From assembly GCA_035559535.1 (NCBI GenBank), contig DATMBG010000058.1:269495-333494 (forward strand): 64,000 nt of DNA. Reading direction: 5' to 3'. A model generated the notes under the pieces. That model ran no database searches, was not told the DNA's origin, and saw nothing but the letters and a program-made list of their open reading frames with translations. Below are positions 26,917 to 36,847 of the stretch, piece by piece (position 1 is the first letter of the stretch; every line of letters starts with the position of its first letter). Both the position numbers and the translations under genes were made by a program. The stretch comes from Candidatus Limnocylindrales bacterium. GTDB taxonomy: Bacteria > Moduliflexota > Moduliflexia > Moduliflexales > JAUQPW01.

Positions 26917-27954
26917 TCAGGGTATTACAACCACTTTAATTCCTTTACTTTCTACAACGGTTTTAAGGGCCTTATCGATTTCTTCCAGGGGGAATCGATG
27001 GGTAATGAGCTTATCGAGTTTAATCTGTCCGGAGATGACCAGTTTCATAGCCTCGTTAAAATGCCAGGGGGCTGCAGAAGCGGTACCTGTTACATTAAGT
27101 TCATTGTAGTGAATCAAATTGGCCTCGATGGTCGATTCTCCTTTACCACTAAATCCGGCAAAGAGATTGATATTTCCCTGCTTGCGGGTTATTTTAAAGG
27201 CCTCATTAATCAAGGAGGGGACACCAATGGCCAAGAGAGTCACATCTGCCCCAATACCCTGGGTCTCTTGCATGACCACTTCTTGGAGACTGGTCGTTTT
27301 AGGATTTACACAAATATCGGCTCCCAGTTCCTTGGCAAGAGCTAAACGTTCTTCGACAGGCTCACTGACTATCACTCTGGTTGCACCCGCTTGTTTAGCG
27401 AGTTGGAGGTGCATCAATCCAATAGGACCCGCCCCCATGATGACGACTGTATCTCCCAACTTGATCTGAGAACGGCGATTTCCATTATAACAGCAGGCCA
27501 GCGGTTCAATCAACGCAGAGACTTCGAAGGGAATATCTTCCGGTACTTTAAATATATTACCCTGACGGATGGCTATGCCTGGGATTCGCAAGTACTCCTG
27601 GAGCCCCCCATCATATTCATAACCGATGGCCGTTCGATTCATACAGATATTATCCATGCCTCTTTGGCAGGCATAACAGACCCCACAAGGAATTACAGGA
27701 CAGATGCTGACATGATCGCCTTCTTTAAAATCTCGAACCTGACTTCCCAGGGCTTCCACAATTCCAGAAATCTCATGGCCGATTACCGAAGGATAGTGAA
27801 CCCCTTTGGTTTTGGTACCGTAGTAGATCCGGGTATCGGTTCCACAGATCCCACAAGCTTTAACCCGTACCAACATTTCATCAGAGTTAATAGAGGGGAT
27901 TTCTATTTCTTCTACCTTTATGTCATTGGGTTTGTGGAGTACCGCAGCTTTCAT
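26917..27954 (-). CDS. Zinc-dependent medium-chain alcohol/polyol dehydrogenase
   Basis: A 345-residue MDR enzyme (from the second methionine). It has the catalytic zinc ligands in ACGICGTD and GHEISG, the four structural-zinc cysteines in CPVIPCGVCYACQRGMDNIC, and the Rossmann motif GAGPIGLMHLQ. It resembles sorbitol and threonine dehydrogenases and oxidises a secondary alcohol with NAD(P). The frame extends to 27981, but MKAAVLHKPN is the normal family start. It heads a minus-strand set with the aldolase and kinase. Confidence 0.85.
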   Translation of the reverse strand: MKAAVLHKPNDIKVEEIEIPSINSDEMLVRVKACGICGTDTRIYYGTKTKGVHYPSVIGHEISGIVEALGSQVRDFKEGDHVSICPVIPCGVCYACQRGMDNICMNRTAIGYEYDGGLQEYLRIPGIAIRQGNIFKVPEDIPFEVSALIEPLACCYNGNRRSQIKLGDTVVIMGAGPIGLMHLQLAKQAGATRVIVSEPVEERLALAKELGADICVNPKTTSLQEVVMQETQGIGADVTLLAIGVPSLINEAFKITRKQGNINLFAGFSGKGESTIEANLIHYNELNVTGTASAAPWHFNEAMKLVISGQIKLDKLITHRFPLEEIDKALKTVVESKGIKVVVIP

Positions 27955-28153
27955 ATAAGAATGATGTCTCGCAAAGCTCACAAAGCCGCCAAGTTTTTGA
28001 TTTTTCGCAATGTGGCCGACGTATTTTATCTAAACGGAAGCTATCTACTATAGGGATCTTCAACTCGAACTGACGATTTCTGCGGTATTGCGATTTTCTT
28101 TGCACCTTTGCGCCTCTGCGAAGGATCCCACAGGTCGAATATCAAAATAAATA

Positions 28154-28251
28154 TGGCGGGAATGTGTGGGAATCGAACCCACCGCGGACTTGATTAGAGC
28201 CCGCCACTGGATTTGAAGTCCAGGAGGCCCACCAGGGACCTAGCCATTCCC
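28154..28251 (-). tRNA. selC: tRNA-Sec (anticodon UCA) with encoded CCA
   Basis: The minus strand gives GGGAATGG...ATTCCC-G-CCA, 95 bases plus CCA. The anticodon arm is CTGGA-CTTCAAA-TCCAG, with anticodon TCA that reads UGA. The D arm is long (GGTCCCTGGTGGGCC), the variable arm is large, and the T arm is GTGGG-TTCGATT-CCCAC. This matches bacterial SelC in length and shape. Position 8 of the acceptor would be a G-A mismatch if an 8-bp stem is assumed. It shows that the organism decodes UGA as selenocysteine with SelA, SelB and SelD encoded elsewhere. Confidence 0.95.
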
Positions 28252-28275
28252 GCAGAGTTAATCATTTTACTACAA

Positions 28276-28304
28276 TATAGACTTTGATCTTTATAGCTTG
28301 TCAA
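28276..28304 (-). promoter_or_regulatory. Strong sigma70 promoter of selC
   Basis: On the minus strand, a consensus TTGACA (28304-28299), exactly 17 bases, then TCTATA (28281-28276). The expected start is about 18 bases before the tRNA 5' end. Confidence 0.75.
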
Positions 28305-28581
28305 TAGGTTTTTATTCTTCCCATGACCCGGGGTAAAAGCCTGGGAGCCAGATAAGAAGGGTAGCTCCAGTGGGGCGATCTGTTTACCAGAACGCTGCTA
28401 CGGAGCTTAAAAAATTCTGGATTTCTGAAACCCTCGACGGAAGTTGAAGGTTACAGGTCGTTGGCTCCTGATTGGACTTTTACCCTTATCCTGGCGTGTA
28501 TGGGGAAGGGGAGTAGGGTGGCGAGCCGCCCGCGTTCCCAGGCAATGGGGTCAAGCTTTTCTACCTTTTCCCGGCTTTCCA
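28305..28581. other. Gap between selC and the amidohydrolase gene
   Basis: No gene is seen. 28516-28542 (GGCGAGCCGCCCGCGTTCCC core) is one of three related palindromic repeats in this window, the others being at 41177-41200 and 63746-63771. Confidence 0.45.
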
Positions 28582-29856
28582 TTAACACATACATCCACTG
28601 GCGGTAGCAAAACGGGTTACGGTCATGGCTACCTGGGCCGGGGTAACCTTTGCAGGGACACCCAGAGGTTCTTCTATATTCAGTTGTACAGATCGACCTT
28701 CCTTAAACACATAGGTAGGACGTCGTAACACATCCAGGTTGCTGAGGGGATCTCCATCTACGACGATCATATCGGCCATTTTACCGATTTCGATGGTTCC
28801 TGTAACTTCATCCAATCGCAGGGCTTCAGCGCTGGTCTTGGTGGCTGCTATAATCGCTTCCATGGGAGTCAGTCCGGCCTGCTGCATTTGCTCGAGTTCC
28901 GTGACCGTTTCACCCGGTATATTGAAGGGGGTTCCGGCATCTGTCCCGCAAATGATTTTTACTCCCATCCTTTTTGCCATCTTAAAGCTCTCTATATGGT
29001 CCCGATACATGCTTTTGATTTTCTCTACCACATAGGGGGCCATCTTCCCGCCCTCTGCATGTTTTAGAATGAAATAAGGTGCTGCCAGTGTGGCATCCAG
29101 ATAGACTCCGCGGTCTACCATCATTTGACAGGCCTCTTCATCCAACCAAACCCCGTGTTCAATTGTACGAACTCCGGCTCGGATGGCATTCTTAATTCCT
29201 TGGGTAGACTGAGCGTGGCTGGCGGTCAGTTTCCCGGCTTTAATGGCTTCTTCAAATCCTGCTGCCAACTCTTCAACTGTAAGGGAGGGGGAACGTGGAT
29301 TGACGTTTGGGGTCAACACCCCTCCCGAAGCCATCATCTTGATATTATCTGCACCCATTTTAAGGTTAAGTCGGGCATATTTACGGGCTTCATCGGGTCC
29401 ATCGATTTCTTGTCCGATGAACCAGCCATGTCCACCGGTCATGGTCAGGAGTTTACCCGAGGAAAGCATCCGCGGACCCGGAATGATCCCTTCGTTGATG
29501 GCTTGCTTAATGGCGGCGTCTGCAAAATCCATAGCCCCAACATCCCGAATCGTGGTGATCCCCCGACGTAACATCCTCCAGGCATTCACAGCCCCTAAAA
29601 TAGTCATATAAAACACCGACTTCGTCTGATAGGCTGCAAAGGGATCGGGTCCTGCATCGCTCATAAGATGTACGTGACAATCAAATAAACCCGGCAAGAC
29701 GGTCTGTCCGTTCAAATCAAGTGCATCCCGGGCCGACATTTTGGCTTCATTGCCGGTCCAAAGTTGCTCGATTCGACCCTGGTCATTGATGGTTAAGGCA
29801 GCATGCTCATAAAACCGCCCGGTTCCATCGATTAGACGAAAATTTACCAGTTTCAT
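28582..29856 (-). CDS. Metal-dependent amidohydrolase (imidazolonepropionase/prolidase-like)
   Basis: A 424-residue TIM-barrel hydrolase of the amidohydrolase superfamily. Metal-site residues are DCHVHL (HxH), the lysine in DNIKMMASGG, histidines in TASHAQS and TIEHGVW, and the aspartate in CGTDAGTPF. The C-terminal beta-sandwich contains IGKMADMIVVDGDPLSNL. Relatives hydrolyse Xaa-Pro dipeptides, imidazolonepropionate or triazine-type rings; the exact substrate is not clear. No signal peptide is seen. The unusual GCMC end is a short extension beyond the domain. Confidence 0.82.
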   Translation of the reverse strand: MKLVNFRLIDGTGRFYEHAALTINDQGRIEQLWTGNEAKMSARDALDLNGQTVLPGLFDCHVHLMSDAGPDPFAAYQTKSVFYMTILGAVNAWRMLRRGITTIRDVGAMDFADAAIKQAINEGIIPGPRMLSSGKLLTMTGGHGWFIGQEIDGPDEARKYARLNLKMGADNIKMMASGGVLTPNVNPRSPSLTVEELAAGFEEAIKAGKLTASHAQSTQGIKNAIRAGVRTIEHGVWLDEEACQMMVDRGVYLDATLAAPYFILKHAEGGKMAPYVVEKIKSMYRDHIESFKMAKRMGVKIICGTDAGTPFNIPGETVTELEQMQQAGLTPMEAIIAATKTSAEALRLDEVTGTIEIGKMADMIVVDGDPLSNLDVLRRPTYVFKEGRSVQLNIEEPLGVPAKVTPAQVAMTVTRFATASGCMC

Positions 29857-29992
29857 TTTTACCTCCCTGTGAGAAACTCAAACCGGTTTATTCAAAAGAA
29901 CTCTCTTCTGGCTACCCGTTCATCAAACTACATACCGATTCCTCTTATCTGTCAAGGTTAAAATTTCGAGGGAATAAGGTAGTGATTTACTC

Positions 29993-30021
29993 TTGACAGA
30001 ACGGTTTTTTTAACCTACAGT
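29993..30021 (+). promoter_or_regulatory. Sigma70-type promoter for the M50 protease-trpS pair
   Basis: Consensus TTGACA (29993-29998), 17 bases, TACAGT (30016-30021), about 115 bases before the GTG start of the M50 gene. Confidence 0.55.
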
Positions 30022-30135
30022 CAAAGTAATTACGAAAGAATTTCGCCTCACACCTTTATCGCTTAATACAAAAGGAATCTGGCAGGTTCTCTACAGTAAA
30101 TAAATTAAAAAACTTTACAAATAGAAGGAGATTTT

Positions 30136-30771
30136 GTGCTAACTTTAAATATTTCTGATTGGATTATCCAGGGTGTAGCCTTTTTAATGGCTCTTACCTT
30201 TCATGAGTGCGCCCACGCCTGGGCAGCTAAAAAATTAGGGGACTCTACGGCTGAAGCAGAAGGGAGATTAACCTTGAACCCGATTCCTCATATTGATCCG
30301 GTGGGAACCGTTATTCTTCCTTTGCTGGCCATTATAACCCATTCACCTTTTTTTATCGGGTGGGCCAGACCGGTTCCCATTAATGCCCGTAATTTTCGGA
30401 ATCCAAGGAGAGGCCTGGTATGGTCGGCGGCAGCAGGCCCCGGAATGAATCTGGCCCTGGCTATTCTCAGTGTACTGGGGCTTAAACTTTTCCTCTTTTT
30501 AGGACTTTATACCCAGGCCATTGGAACGCTTTTCGTTTCAATTATGCTCGTAAATGTGGGACTGGCCGTCTTTAATATGTTACCTATTCCACCCCTGGAT
30601 GGGGGTACGGTTCTTACGGGCCTTTTACCCAGGAAGCAGGCCTATGCTTTGAGTTCCCTGGAACCTTATGGATTTTTTATTATCTTAGGTCTTAGTTATT
30701 TTGGACTCTTGAGGTTTGTTTTGTATTATCCAACAACGATCATTTTACGTTTTCTGGATAGTTTAATTTAA
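30136..30771 (+). CDS. Site-2-protease-family membrane zinc metalloprotease (M50)
   Basis: A 211-residue membrane protein with about five spans. The zinc site HECAH is in the first span (LTFHECAHAWAAKKLGD) and the third ligand is in NMLPIPPLDGG. The WSAAAGPGMNLALAI segment is typical of the small FtsRIP-like S2P subgroup often next to trpS. It may cut membrane-anchored proteins. The GTG start has a clean AGAAGGAG ribosome binding site. trpS follows 40 bases later, so the two form an operon. Confidence 0.88.
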   Translation: MLTLNISDWIIQGVAFLMALTFHECAHAWAAKKLGDSTAEAEGRLTLNPIPHIDPVGTVILPLLAIITHSPFFIGWARPVPINARNFRNPRRGLVWSAAAGPGMNLALAILSVLGLKLFLFLGLYTQAIGTLFVSIMLVNVGLAVFNMLPIPPLDGGTVLTGLLPRKQAYALSSLEPYGFFIILGLSYFGLLRFVLYYPTTIILRFLDSLI

Positions 30772-30811
30772 ACGAACTGATCTCAAAGCTGCTGGGGAGG
30801 AGAACGGATCT

Positions 30812-31801
30812 ATGTCAAAGGGTAGAATTTTAAGTGGGATGCGACCGACCGGGAAATTGCATCTGGGAAATTTATTGGGAGCGCTGGAAAACTGGAAAGC
30901 CCTTCAGAGTGAAGGGTATGAATGTTTTTACTTTGTGGCGGATTGGCATGCACTGACCACAGACTATATGGATACCCGCCATATCCGATCTAATATTGTG
31001 GATATGGTTACGGATTGGTTGGCTTCTGGATTAGATCCTGAAAAGAGTGTTTTGTTCATTCAATCGCTGGTACCGGAGCATACCGAACTTCATTTGATGT
31101 TGTCTATGATTACCCCGGTCTCCTGGTTAGAGCGGAATCCAACCTATAAGGAACAAATGCAAGAGCTCTCTAACAAGGATATCTCCACATACGGTTTTCT
31201 GGGATATCCGGTCCTCCAGGCAGCAGACATTCTCATTTATAAGGCTAATTATGTCCCCGTAGGTATTGATCAGGCACCCCATGTGGAACTGACTCGGGAA
31301 ATTGCCCGTCGATTTAATTATTTCTATGGGGAAGTCTTTCCCATCCCGGACCTTAAACTGACGGATTTTCCCAAAGTGTTGGGGACCGATGGTCGAAAAA
31401 TGAGTAAGAGCTATCAGAACGCTATTTACCTGGCAGATTCTCCGGAAGAGGTACGTAAAAAAGTCAGTATTATGGTTACAGATCCCCAACGGGTTAGAAG
31501 AACCGACCCTGGAAATCCAGAAGTCTGTCCGGTATTTTCTTTGCATAAGATATTTACATCTGTGGAAACCCAGAAAATCCTTGATAGGGATTGTCGAACG
31601 GCTCAAATTGGGTGCGTGGATTGTAAAAAAATCCTGGCAGGAAATTTAATAACGACCCTTTCTCCGGTATACGAAAAACGTCAAACCCTTTCACAAAAAC
31701 CTGATGTGGTTATGGATATTTTAACCAAAGGATCTGAAAAAGCACGTCAGATGGCGAGAAAAACCTTGGAGGAAGCCAAAGCTGCCATGAAGATGTTATA
31801 G
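30812..31801 (+). CDS. trpS: Tryptophanyl-tRNA synthetase
   Basis: A 329-residue class I aminoacyl-tRNA synthetase that charges tRNA-Trp. The HIGH motif appears as TGKLHLGNLLGAL and the KMSKS loop as GRKMSKSYQNAI. Residues around YFVADWHALTT and GIDQAPHVELTREIA form the tryptophan pocket. Length is normal. GGGGAGG precedes the ATG. It is co-transcribed with the M50 protease gene. Confidence 0.95.
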   Translation: MSKGRILSGMRPTGKLHLGNLLGALENWKALQSEGYECFYFVADWHALTTDYMDTRHIRSNIVDMVTDWLASGLDPEKSVLFIQSLVPEHTELHLMLSMITPVSWLERNPTYKEQMQELSNKDISTYGFLGYPVLQAADILIYKANYVPVGIDQAPHVELTREIARRFNYFYGEVFPIPDLKLTDFPKVLGTDGRKMSKSYQNAIYLADSPEEVRKKVSIMVTDPQRVRRTDPGNPEVCPVFSLHKIFTSVETQKILDRDCRTAQIGCVDCKKILAGNLITTLSPVYEKRQTLSQKPDVVMDILTKGSEKARQMARKTLEEAKAAMKML

Positions 31802-31878
31802 AGGAGTTGAGGGTTAAGGCGTAAATATGTATTTATAAGATGAGGGGATAAAGATTTATTTAGTAGTATGATAACATT

Positions 31879-31923
31879 TAGCTACCTTATTCGTCTATCT
31901 TTATAAATATAAATAGGTAGCTA
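31879..31923 (+). terminator. Hairpin between trpS and prkA
   Basis: TAGCTACCT (31879-31887) and AGGTAGCTA (31915-31923) form a 9-bp stem around an AT-rich loop that can also pair. A T-run (CTTTTTTT) begins about 15 bases after. It could end the trpS transcript or lie in the prkA leader. Confidence 0.4.
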
Positions 31924-31973
31924 GGTGTTCCCTGGTCTTTTTTTAACTTACTTTTTTAAGAGGTGATTTTATC

Positions 31974-34034
31974 ATGGTGGATAGCATAATATCCCTAATC
32001 AGAGAGAAACAGGATCTGCGTCGGTTTAAGGAGCAGAATTGGGAGGGAAGTTATGCAGAGTATTTAGAGATTGTGCGGCGAAATCCAAAAGTGGCCAGAT
32101 CTGCGTTCCAGAGGATTTACGACATGATCCTTTCTTATGGGGTTGAGGAGTACACGGAACATAAAGAGAAGCTGATACGATATAAATTCTTCAGTGATCC
32201 TCAGTTTGCTGGAGAAGACGCCATTTATGGCCTCGATCGCACCCTCATGAAGTTAGTCAACGTCTTTAAATCCGCTTCTCGGAGATATGGTACAGAAAAA
32301 CGGGTTATTCTCCTTCATGGTCCTGTGGGAAGTTCAAAAAGCACCATTGCCCGTCTTTTAAAACGGGGTCTGGAGGAGTACTCTAAGACCGATGAGGGTG
32401 CTTTGTATTCTTTTGGTTGGAAGCAGACGGAGAAAACCGGGTTAGAGACCTCGGATGGTAAGCCTTCTGTTGTTAAATGTCCCATGCATGAGGAGCCGCT
32501 CCATTTAATACCCCCGAACTTCCGATCCATTGTCTTGGAGGAGATTAATCGAACCCTTCCGGAAGAGGAGAAGATCGTCATAGAGGGTAATTTATGTCCT
32601 TTTTGTAGATATATGTATAAGGAGTCCTTGAAGAAATACGGTGGAGACTGGACGCGGGTCATGGAGGATGTGGTGGTTTATCGTCTTATCCTTTCAGAGG
32701 AGGATCGCATTGGAATCGGGACTTTCCAGCCCAAGGATGAAAAAAATCAAGACTCTACAGAACTCACCGGGGATATTAACTATCGTAAAATCGCCGAGTA
32801 TGGTTCTGATTCAGACCCTCGGGCCTTTAATTTTGATGGGGAATTTAACATTGCCAACCGGGGAATCGTTGAGTTCATTGAAGTCCTTAAATTGGATGTG
32901 GCTTTTCTATACGATCTGCTAGGAGCTTCTCAAGAACATAAAATTAAACCGAAAAAGTTTGCCCAAACGGATATCGATGAGGTAATCATCGGTCACACCA
33001 ACGAACCGGAGTATAAAAAACTTCAAAATAACGAATTTATGGAGGCCTTGAGGGATCGGACGGTTAAAATCGACGTTCCTTATATTACCAAGTTGAGTGA
33101 TGAGATTAAAATCTATGAGAAATATTACAATCCCTCAAAGATTAAAGGGAAACATATTGCCCCTCATACCATCGAGATGGCCGCTATGTGGGCAGTACTG
33201 ACCAGATTGGAAGAGCCTAAAAAAGCCCAGTTGAGCCTCATGCAAAAACTGAAGCTTTACAATGGAAAAACTCTTCCCGGCTTTACTGAAGATAACATTA
33301 AAGAGCTGCAAAAAGAAGCTCCCCGGGAAGGTATGGAGGGGATCTCTCCCCGGTACATTCAGGATAAAATTTCCAATGCGCTGGTCAGCGATGAAGGAGC
33401 CGGTTGTGTGAATCCCTTTATGGTCATGAACGAACTGGAAAATGGACTGGAACATCATGCACTCATTACGAGCCCGGAACTCCGGAAACGATATAAAGAA
33501 CTGCTGGCTCTGGTAAGAGAGGAGTATGAAGACATCACGAAAAATGAAGTCCAGCGGGCCATCTCAGCCGACGAAGAAGCACTCACCAGACTTTGTGCCA
33601 ACTATATCGATAACATCAAGGCGTATACCCAACGGGAAAAGGTTAAGAATAAATATACCGGTCAGTACGAGCCTCCCGATGAACGGCTCATGCGCTCCAT
33701 TGAGGAGAAGATTGATATTCCGGAAAGCCGTAAGGATGATTTCCGGCGGGAGATCATGAATTATATTGGAGCTCTGGCTGTGGATGGAAAAAAATTTGAT
33801 TATAAAACCAATGAGCGCCTGCAAAAAGCTCTGGAACTTAAGCTCTTTGAAGATCAAAAGGATTCCATCAAACTGACCAGCCTGGTCTCCAGTGTCGTCG
33901 ATAAGGAAACCCAAGAAAAAATCGATGTGGTTAAAAATCGACTGATCAAAAATTACGGCTACTGTGAGATCTGTGCTACCGATGTTCTGAACTACGTGGC
34001 CAGTATTTTTGCCCGGGGCGATACCAAGCGATGA
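31974..34034 (+). CDS. prkA: PrkA (YeaG) AAA+ serine protein kinase
   Basis: A 686-residue protein. The N-terminal AAA module has Walker A in [23 protein letters not shown]-like and [12 protein letters not shown] segments and the conserved DEPLH-type region ([12 protein letters not shown]) identify the PrkA family. The C-terminal part is the PrkA kinase domain. PrkA/YeaG acts in stationary-phase, nitrogen-starvation and sporulation responses. The ATG has an AGAGGTG ribosome binding site. yeaH and spoVR follow on the same strand, the standard three-gene stress set. Confidence 0.93.
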   Translation: MVDSIISLIREKQDLRRFKEQNWEGSYAEYLEIVRRNPKVARSAFQRIYDMILSYGVEEYTEHKEKLIRYKFFSDPQFAGEDAIYGLDRTLMKLVNVFKSASRRYGTEKRVILLHGPVGSSKSTIARLLKRGLEEYSKTDEGALYSFGWKQTEKTGLETSDGKPSVVKCPMHEEPLHLIPPNFRSIVLEEINRTLPEEEKIVIEGNLCPFCRYMYKESLKKYGGDWTRVMEDVVVYRLILSEEDRIGIGTFQPKDEKNQDSTELTGDINYRKIAEYGSDSDPRAFNFDGEFNIANRGIVEFIEVLKLDVAFLYDLLGASQEHKIKPKKFAQTDIDEVIIGHTNEPEYKKLQNNEFMEALRDRTVKIDVPYITKLSDEIKIYEKYYNPSKIKGKHIAPHTIEMAAMWAVLTRLEEPKKAQLSLMQKLKLYNGKTLPGFTEDNIKELQKEAPREGMEGISPRYIQDKISNALVSDEGAGCVNPFMVMNELENGLEHHALITSPELRKRYKELLALVREEYEDITKNEVQRAISADEEALTRLCANYIDNIKAYTQREKVKNKYTGQYEPPDERLMRSIEEKIDIPESRKDDFRREIMNYIGALAVDGKKFDYKTNERLQKALELKLFEDQKDSIKLTSLVSSVVDKETQEKIDVVKNRLIKNYGYCEICATDVLNYVASIFARGDTKR

Positions 34035-34065
34035 GATAAACCCAGAGGATCCAAAGTGCTTTATG

Positions 34066-34115
34066 TTTTAAGGGTTCTGAAGGGTCCAGTCCTTAGGCCC
34101 TTCAGGCCCTTAAAA
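34066..34115. repeat. Word-type inverted repeat (AAGGGCCTGAAGGG family)
   Basis: TTTTAAGGG (34066-34074) pairs with CCCTTAAAA (34107-34115), and CTGAAGGG with CCCTTCAG (34098-34105) inside it. It lies between prkA and yeaH and may attenuate the transcript. Confidence 0.6.
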
Positions 34116-34155
34116 ACTTTAGGCCCTTAAAAGATCCTTCAGTCTGTTTTAAGTT

Positions 34156-35256
34156 ATGTCTAGCAAAATTGAAAGAGACCACGCACGATTTAATCAGATT
34201 ATTCGAGGTAAGATCAAGAAGGAACTACGCCGATATATGACGCGTGGAGAACTGATCGGGAAGAAGGGAAAAGATCTGGTTAGTATTCCGATTCCTCAAG
34301 TGGAGATTCCCCATTTTGAATTTGAAACCCGAAAACTCGGGGGGGTAGGTCAAGGAGAGGGTGAGCCTGGAACCCCTATTGGTCGAGGAGATGCCGAACC
34401 CGGGCAAGGTGCCGGAGAAACTCCCGGGGATCACATTCTGGAAGTTGATCTTTCCCTGGAGGAATTGGCTAAAATCTTGGGTGAAGAGCTGGAACTGCCC
34501 CGGATAGAGCCCCGAGGTAAGAAGAACATTGTTAACGAAAAAGAAAGATATACCGGCATCCGTCAGGTTGGACCTGAAAGTCTTCGTCACTTCAAAAGAA
34601 CCTATAAGGCGGCTCTCAGACGTCAACTGGCCACAGGAACGTATGATCCCAATCACCCCCTTGTGATTCCCATTCAAGAAGATAAACGCTACCGTTCCTG
34701 GAAATTGACCAAGGAACCAGAAAGCAATGCCATTATTTTTTATATTATGGATGTATCGGGTTCTATGGGTGATGAACAGAAGGAAATTGTTCGTATAGAA
34801 TCCTTCTGGATCGATACCTGGTTACGTTCTCAGTATAAAGGGATTGAATCCCGTTACATTATCCATGATGCGGTAGCCAGAGAAGTCGATAGCCACACCT
34901 TTTATCATACCCGGGAAAGTGGAGGAACCATCATCTCCTCTGCCTATGAGTTATGTAACCGACTCATCGAGGCACATTATAATCCCTCCGAATGGAATAT
35001 ATATATTTTCCATTTTTCCGATGGGGATAACTGGTATGGGGATACCGATAAGTGTCTTTCGATTCTTGAAAATCACCTGCTCCCCAAAGTTAATCTCTTC
35101 TGTTACGGACAGGTCCGAAGTTTTTATGGAAGCGGTCAATTTAAAGGTGAGATCGATGAGTACTTTGGAGATACGGAGAATGTAGTAACTTCGGAAATTA
35201 ACAGTAAGGAAGGGATTTACGATTCCATTAAGGAATTTCTCGGAAAAGGGAAATAG
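34156..35256 (+). CDS. yeaH: YeaH/YhbH family protein (DUF444)
   Basis: A 366-residue cytosolic protein. After a variable N-terminus with a Gly-rich stretch ([21 protein letters not shown]), the C-terminal half has a von Willebrand A-like fold with the metal site [12 protein letters not shown] and later [12 protein letters not shown]. Members of this family are always linked to PrkA and SpoVR. Its molecular task is not known. It is 121 bases after prkA and 92 before the spoVR ATG. Confidence 0.92.
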   Translation: MSSKIERDHARFNQIIRGKIKKELRRYMTRGELIGKKGKDLVSIPIPQVEIPHFEFETRKLGGVGQGEGEPGTPIGRGDAEPGQGAGETPGDHILEVDLSLEELAKILGEELELPRIEPRGKKNIVNEKERYTGIRQVGPESLRHFKRTYKAALRRQLATGTYDPNHPLVIPIQEDKRYRSWKLTKEPESNAIIFYIMDVSGSMGDEQKEIVRIESFWIDTWLRSQYKGIESRYIIHDAVAREVDSHTFYHTRESGGTIISSAYELCNRLIEAHYNPSEWNIYIFHFSDGDNWYGDTDKCLSILENHLLPKVNLFCYGQVRSFYGSGQFKGEIDEYFGDTENVVTSEINSKEGIYDSIKEFLGKGK

Positions 35257-35261
35257 AAGCG

Positions 35262-35330
35262 ACACAGAGACACGGTGACAGGGGGAGGCGGCCTTTTTCC
35301 CCTCATCGTTGTATCTCCGTGTTGCTCTCT
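35262..35330. repeat. Word-type imperfect inverted repeat (GAGACACGG family)
   Basis: GACACAGAGACACGGTGACA on the left is loosely complementary to GTATCTCCGTGTTGCTCTC on the right. It lies between yeaH and spoVR. The GTG-started extension of spoVR at 35319 falls in it and is probably not translated. Confidence 0.45.
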
Positions 35331-35348
35331 CTTAGCAGTACCGGTTTT

Positions 35349-36833
35349 ATGAGTCTTACCCCTGAGTTAGAAGCTATCCGTAAAGAGGTCGAGGGCTACG
35401 CCCGGGAGTACGGTTTGGATTTCTTTGAGGTAATCTTTGAGATCCTGGATTTTGACAAGCTCAATGAAGTAGCCAGTTATATGGGCTTTCCAACCCGATA
35501 TCCCCACTGGCGGTTCGGTATGGAGTATGAACAACTCCAGAAAAGCTATACCTATGGCCTTCAGAAGATCTACGAAATGGTCATTAACAATGATCCTTCC
35601 TATGCCTATTTGCTCAAGTGCAATAACGATGTGGATCAAAAACTGGTTATGGCCCACGTATACGGTCATGTAGACTTTTTTAAAAATAATATCTGGTTTT
35701 CACAAACCAATCGAAAAATGATGGATGGCATGGCCAATCATGGAGCCCGAATTCGTCGCTATATTGATAAGTATGGGGAGGAAAAAGTCGAGCGTTTCCT
35801 GGATTGCTGCCTGTCTCTGGAGAATTTGATAGATCCCCATTCCCCCTTTATTAAACGCCAGGATGAAAAGCCCCGGTTTAATTTTCAAGAAGAAGAAGAG
35901 GAGAAGACCGTCAAAAAACTCAAAGTTGAAAGACCTTACATGGATAGCTACATCAATCCGTCAGATTTTTTGGAAAGTCAGAAAAAGAAGTTAGAACAGG
36001 AAGCCGAAAAAAAACAAAAATTCCCGGAGAATCCCGAGCGGGATGTTCTCTTGTTCCTCATTAACCATGCCCCTCTGGAAAACTGGCAACTTGACATTTT
36101 GTCCATTATTCGAGATGAAGCCTATTATTTCGCTCCCCAAGCCCAGACAAAGATAATGAACGAAGGATGGGCCTCCTACTGGCATTCTAAAATTATGACC
36201 CAGAAATGCCTGAAGGATTCTGAAGTGATTGATTATGCCGATCATCACTCTGGAACCCTCAGTACCCGACCTGGGCGGATTAATCCTTATAAGCTCGGTA
36301 TAGAATTGTTTCGGGATATCGAAGATCGGTGGAATAAGGGAAAATTCGGTAAGGAATATGAGGAATGTGATGATCTGGAGAAAAAGAAAAATTGGGATAA
36401 AAAGTTGGGTCTGGGGCTGCAAAAAATCTTCGAGGTTCGGAAAATTTATAACGATGTGATGTTTATCGATGCCTTTTTAACGGAGGAGTTTTGCCGGGAA
36501 CAGAAACTTTTTACTTATAGATATAATGAACAGACCCAGATGTATGAAATTGCCGATCGAGATTTCAAAAAAATAAAGGCTTCCTTACTCTTCAGTCTGA
36601 CCAATTTCGGTCAGCCTTTTATTTATATTACCGATGCCAATTATGGGAATCGAGGTGAACTTTACCTCCAACATCGCTACGAAGGGGTTGAACTTCGGAT
36701 TGACTATGCCAAGGATACCCTTCAAAACCTTTATACCCTGTGGAAACGCCCCGTTCATCTGGAGACTGTGGTCAATGACAAAGGAATTCTCTTTACGTTT
36801 GATGGGAAAAGTCATGAGGAGAGACGAATTTAA
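35349..36833 (+). CDS. spoVR: SpoVR family protein
   Basis: A 494-residue protein (from ATG 35349). The N-terminal part contains MEYEQLQKSYTYGLQKIYE and MAHVYGHVDFFKNN, and the central part NEGWASYWHSKIM and HHSGTLSTRPGRINPYKLG, all landmarks of the SpoVR/YcgB family. The function is unknown; in Bacillus it affects spore cortex and in enterobacteria it is a starvation gene. Third gene of the prkA-yeaH-spoVR set. The end is 14 bases before the next start, so the sensor kinase gene is probably in the same transcript. Confidence 0.93.
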   Translation: MSLTPELEAIRKEVEGYAREYGLDFFEVIFEILDFDKLNEVASYMGFPTRYPHWRFGMEYEQLQKSYTYGLQKIYEMVINNDPSYAYLLKCNNDVDQKLVMAHVYGHVDFFKNNIWFSQTNRKMMDGMANHGARIRRYIDKYGEEKVERFLDCCLSLENLIDPHSPFIKRQDEKPRFNFQEEEEEKTVKKLKVERPYMDSYINPSDFLESQKKKLEQEAEKKQKFPENPERDVLLFLINHAPLENWQLDILSIIRDEAYYFAPQAQTKIMNEGWASYWHSKIMTQKCLKDSEVIDYADHHSGTLSTRPGRINPYKLGIELFRDIEDRWNKGKFGKEYEECDDLEKKKNWDKKLGLGLQKIFEVRKIYNDVMFIDAFLTEEFCREQKLFTYRYNEQTQMYEIADRDFKKIKASLLFSLTNFGQPFIYITDANYGNRGELYLQHRYEGVELRIDYAKDTLQNLYTLWKRPVHLETVVNDKGILFTFDGKSHEERRI

Positions 36834-36847
36834 TTAACGGGGAATCA

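Noticed and set aside
27391..28053. 220-codon plus-strand frame over the dehydrogenase gene
   Set aside because: Antisense shadow; the dehydrogenase zinc motifs are on the other strand.
29125..29611. Overlapping plus-strand frames inside the amidohydrolase gene
   Set aside because: Antisense shadows without ribosome binding sites or recognisable domains.
31802..31973. Sigma54 promoter before prkA
   Set aside because: No GG-N10-GC with TTGC match was found in the gap, although one was expected from yeaG regulation.
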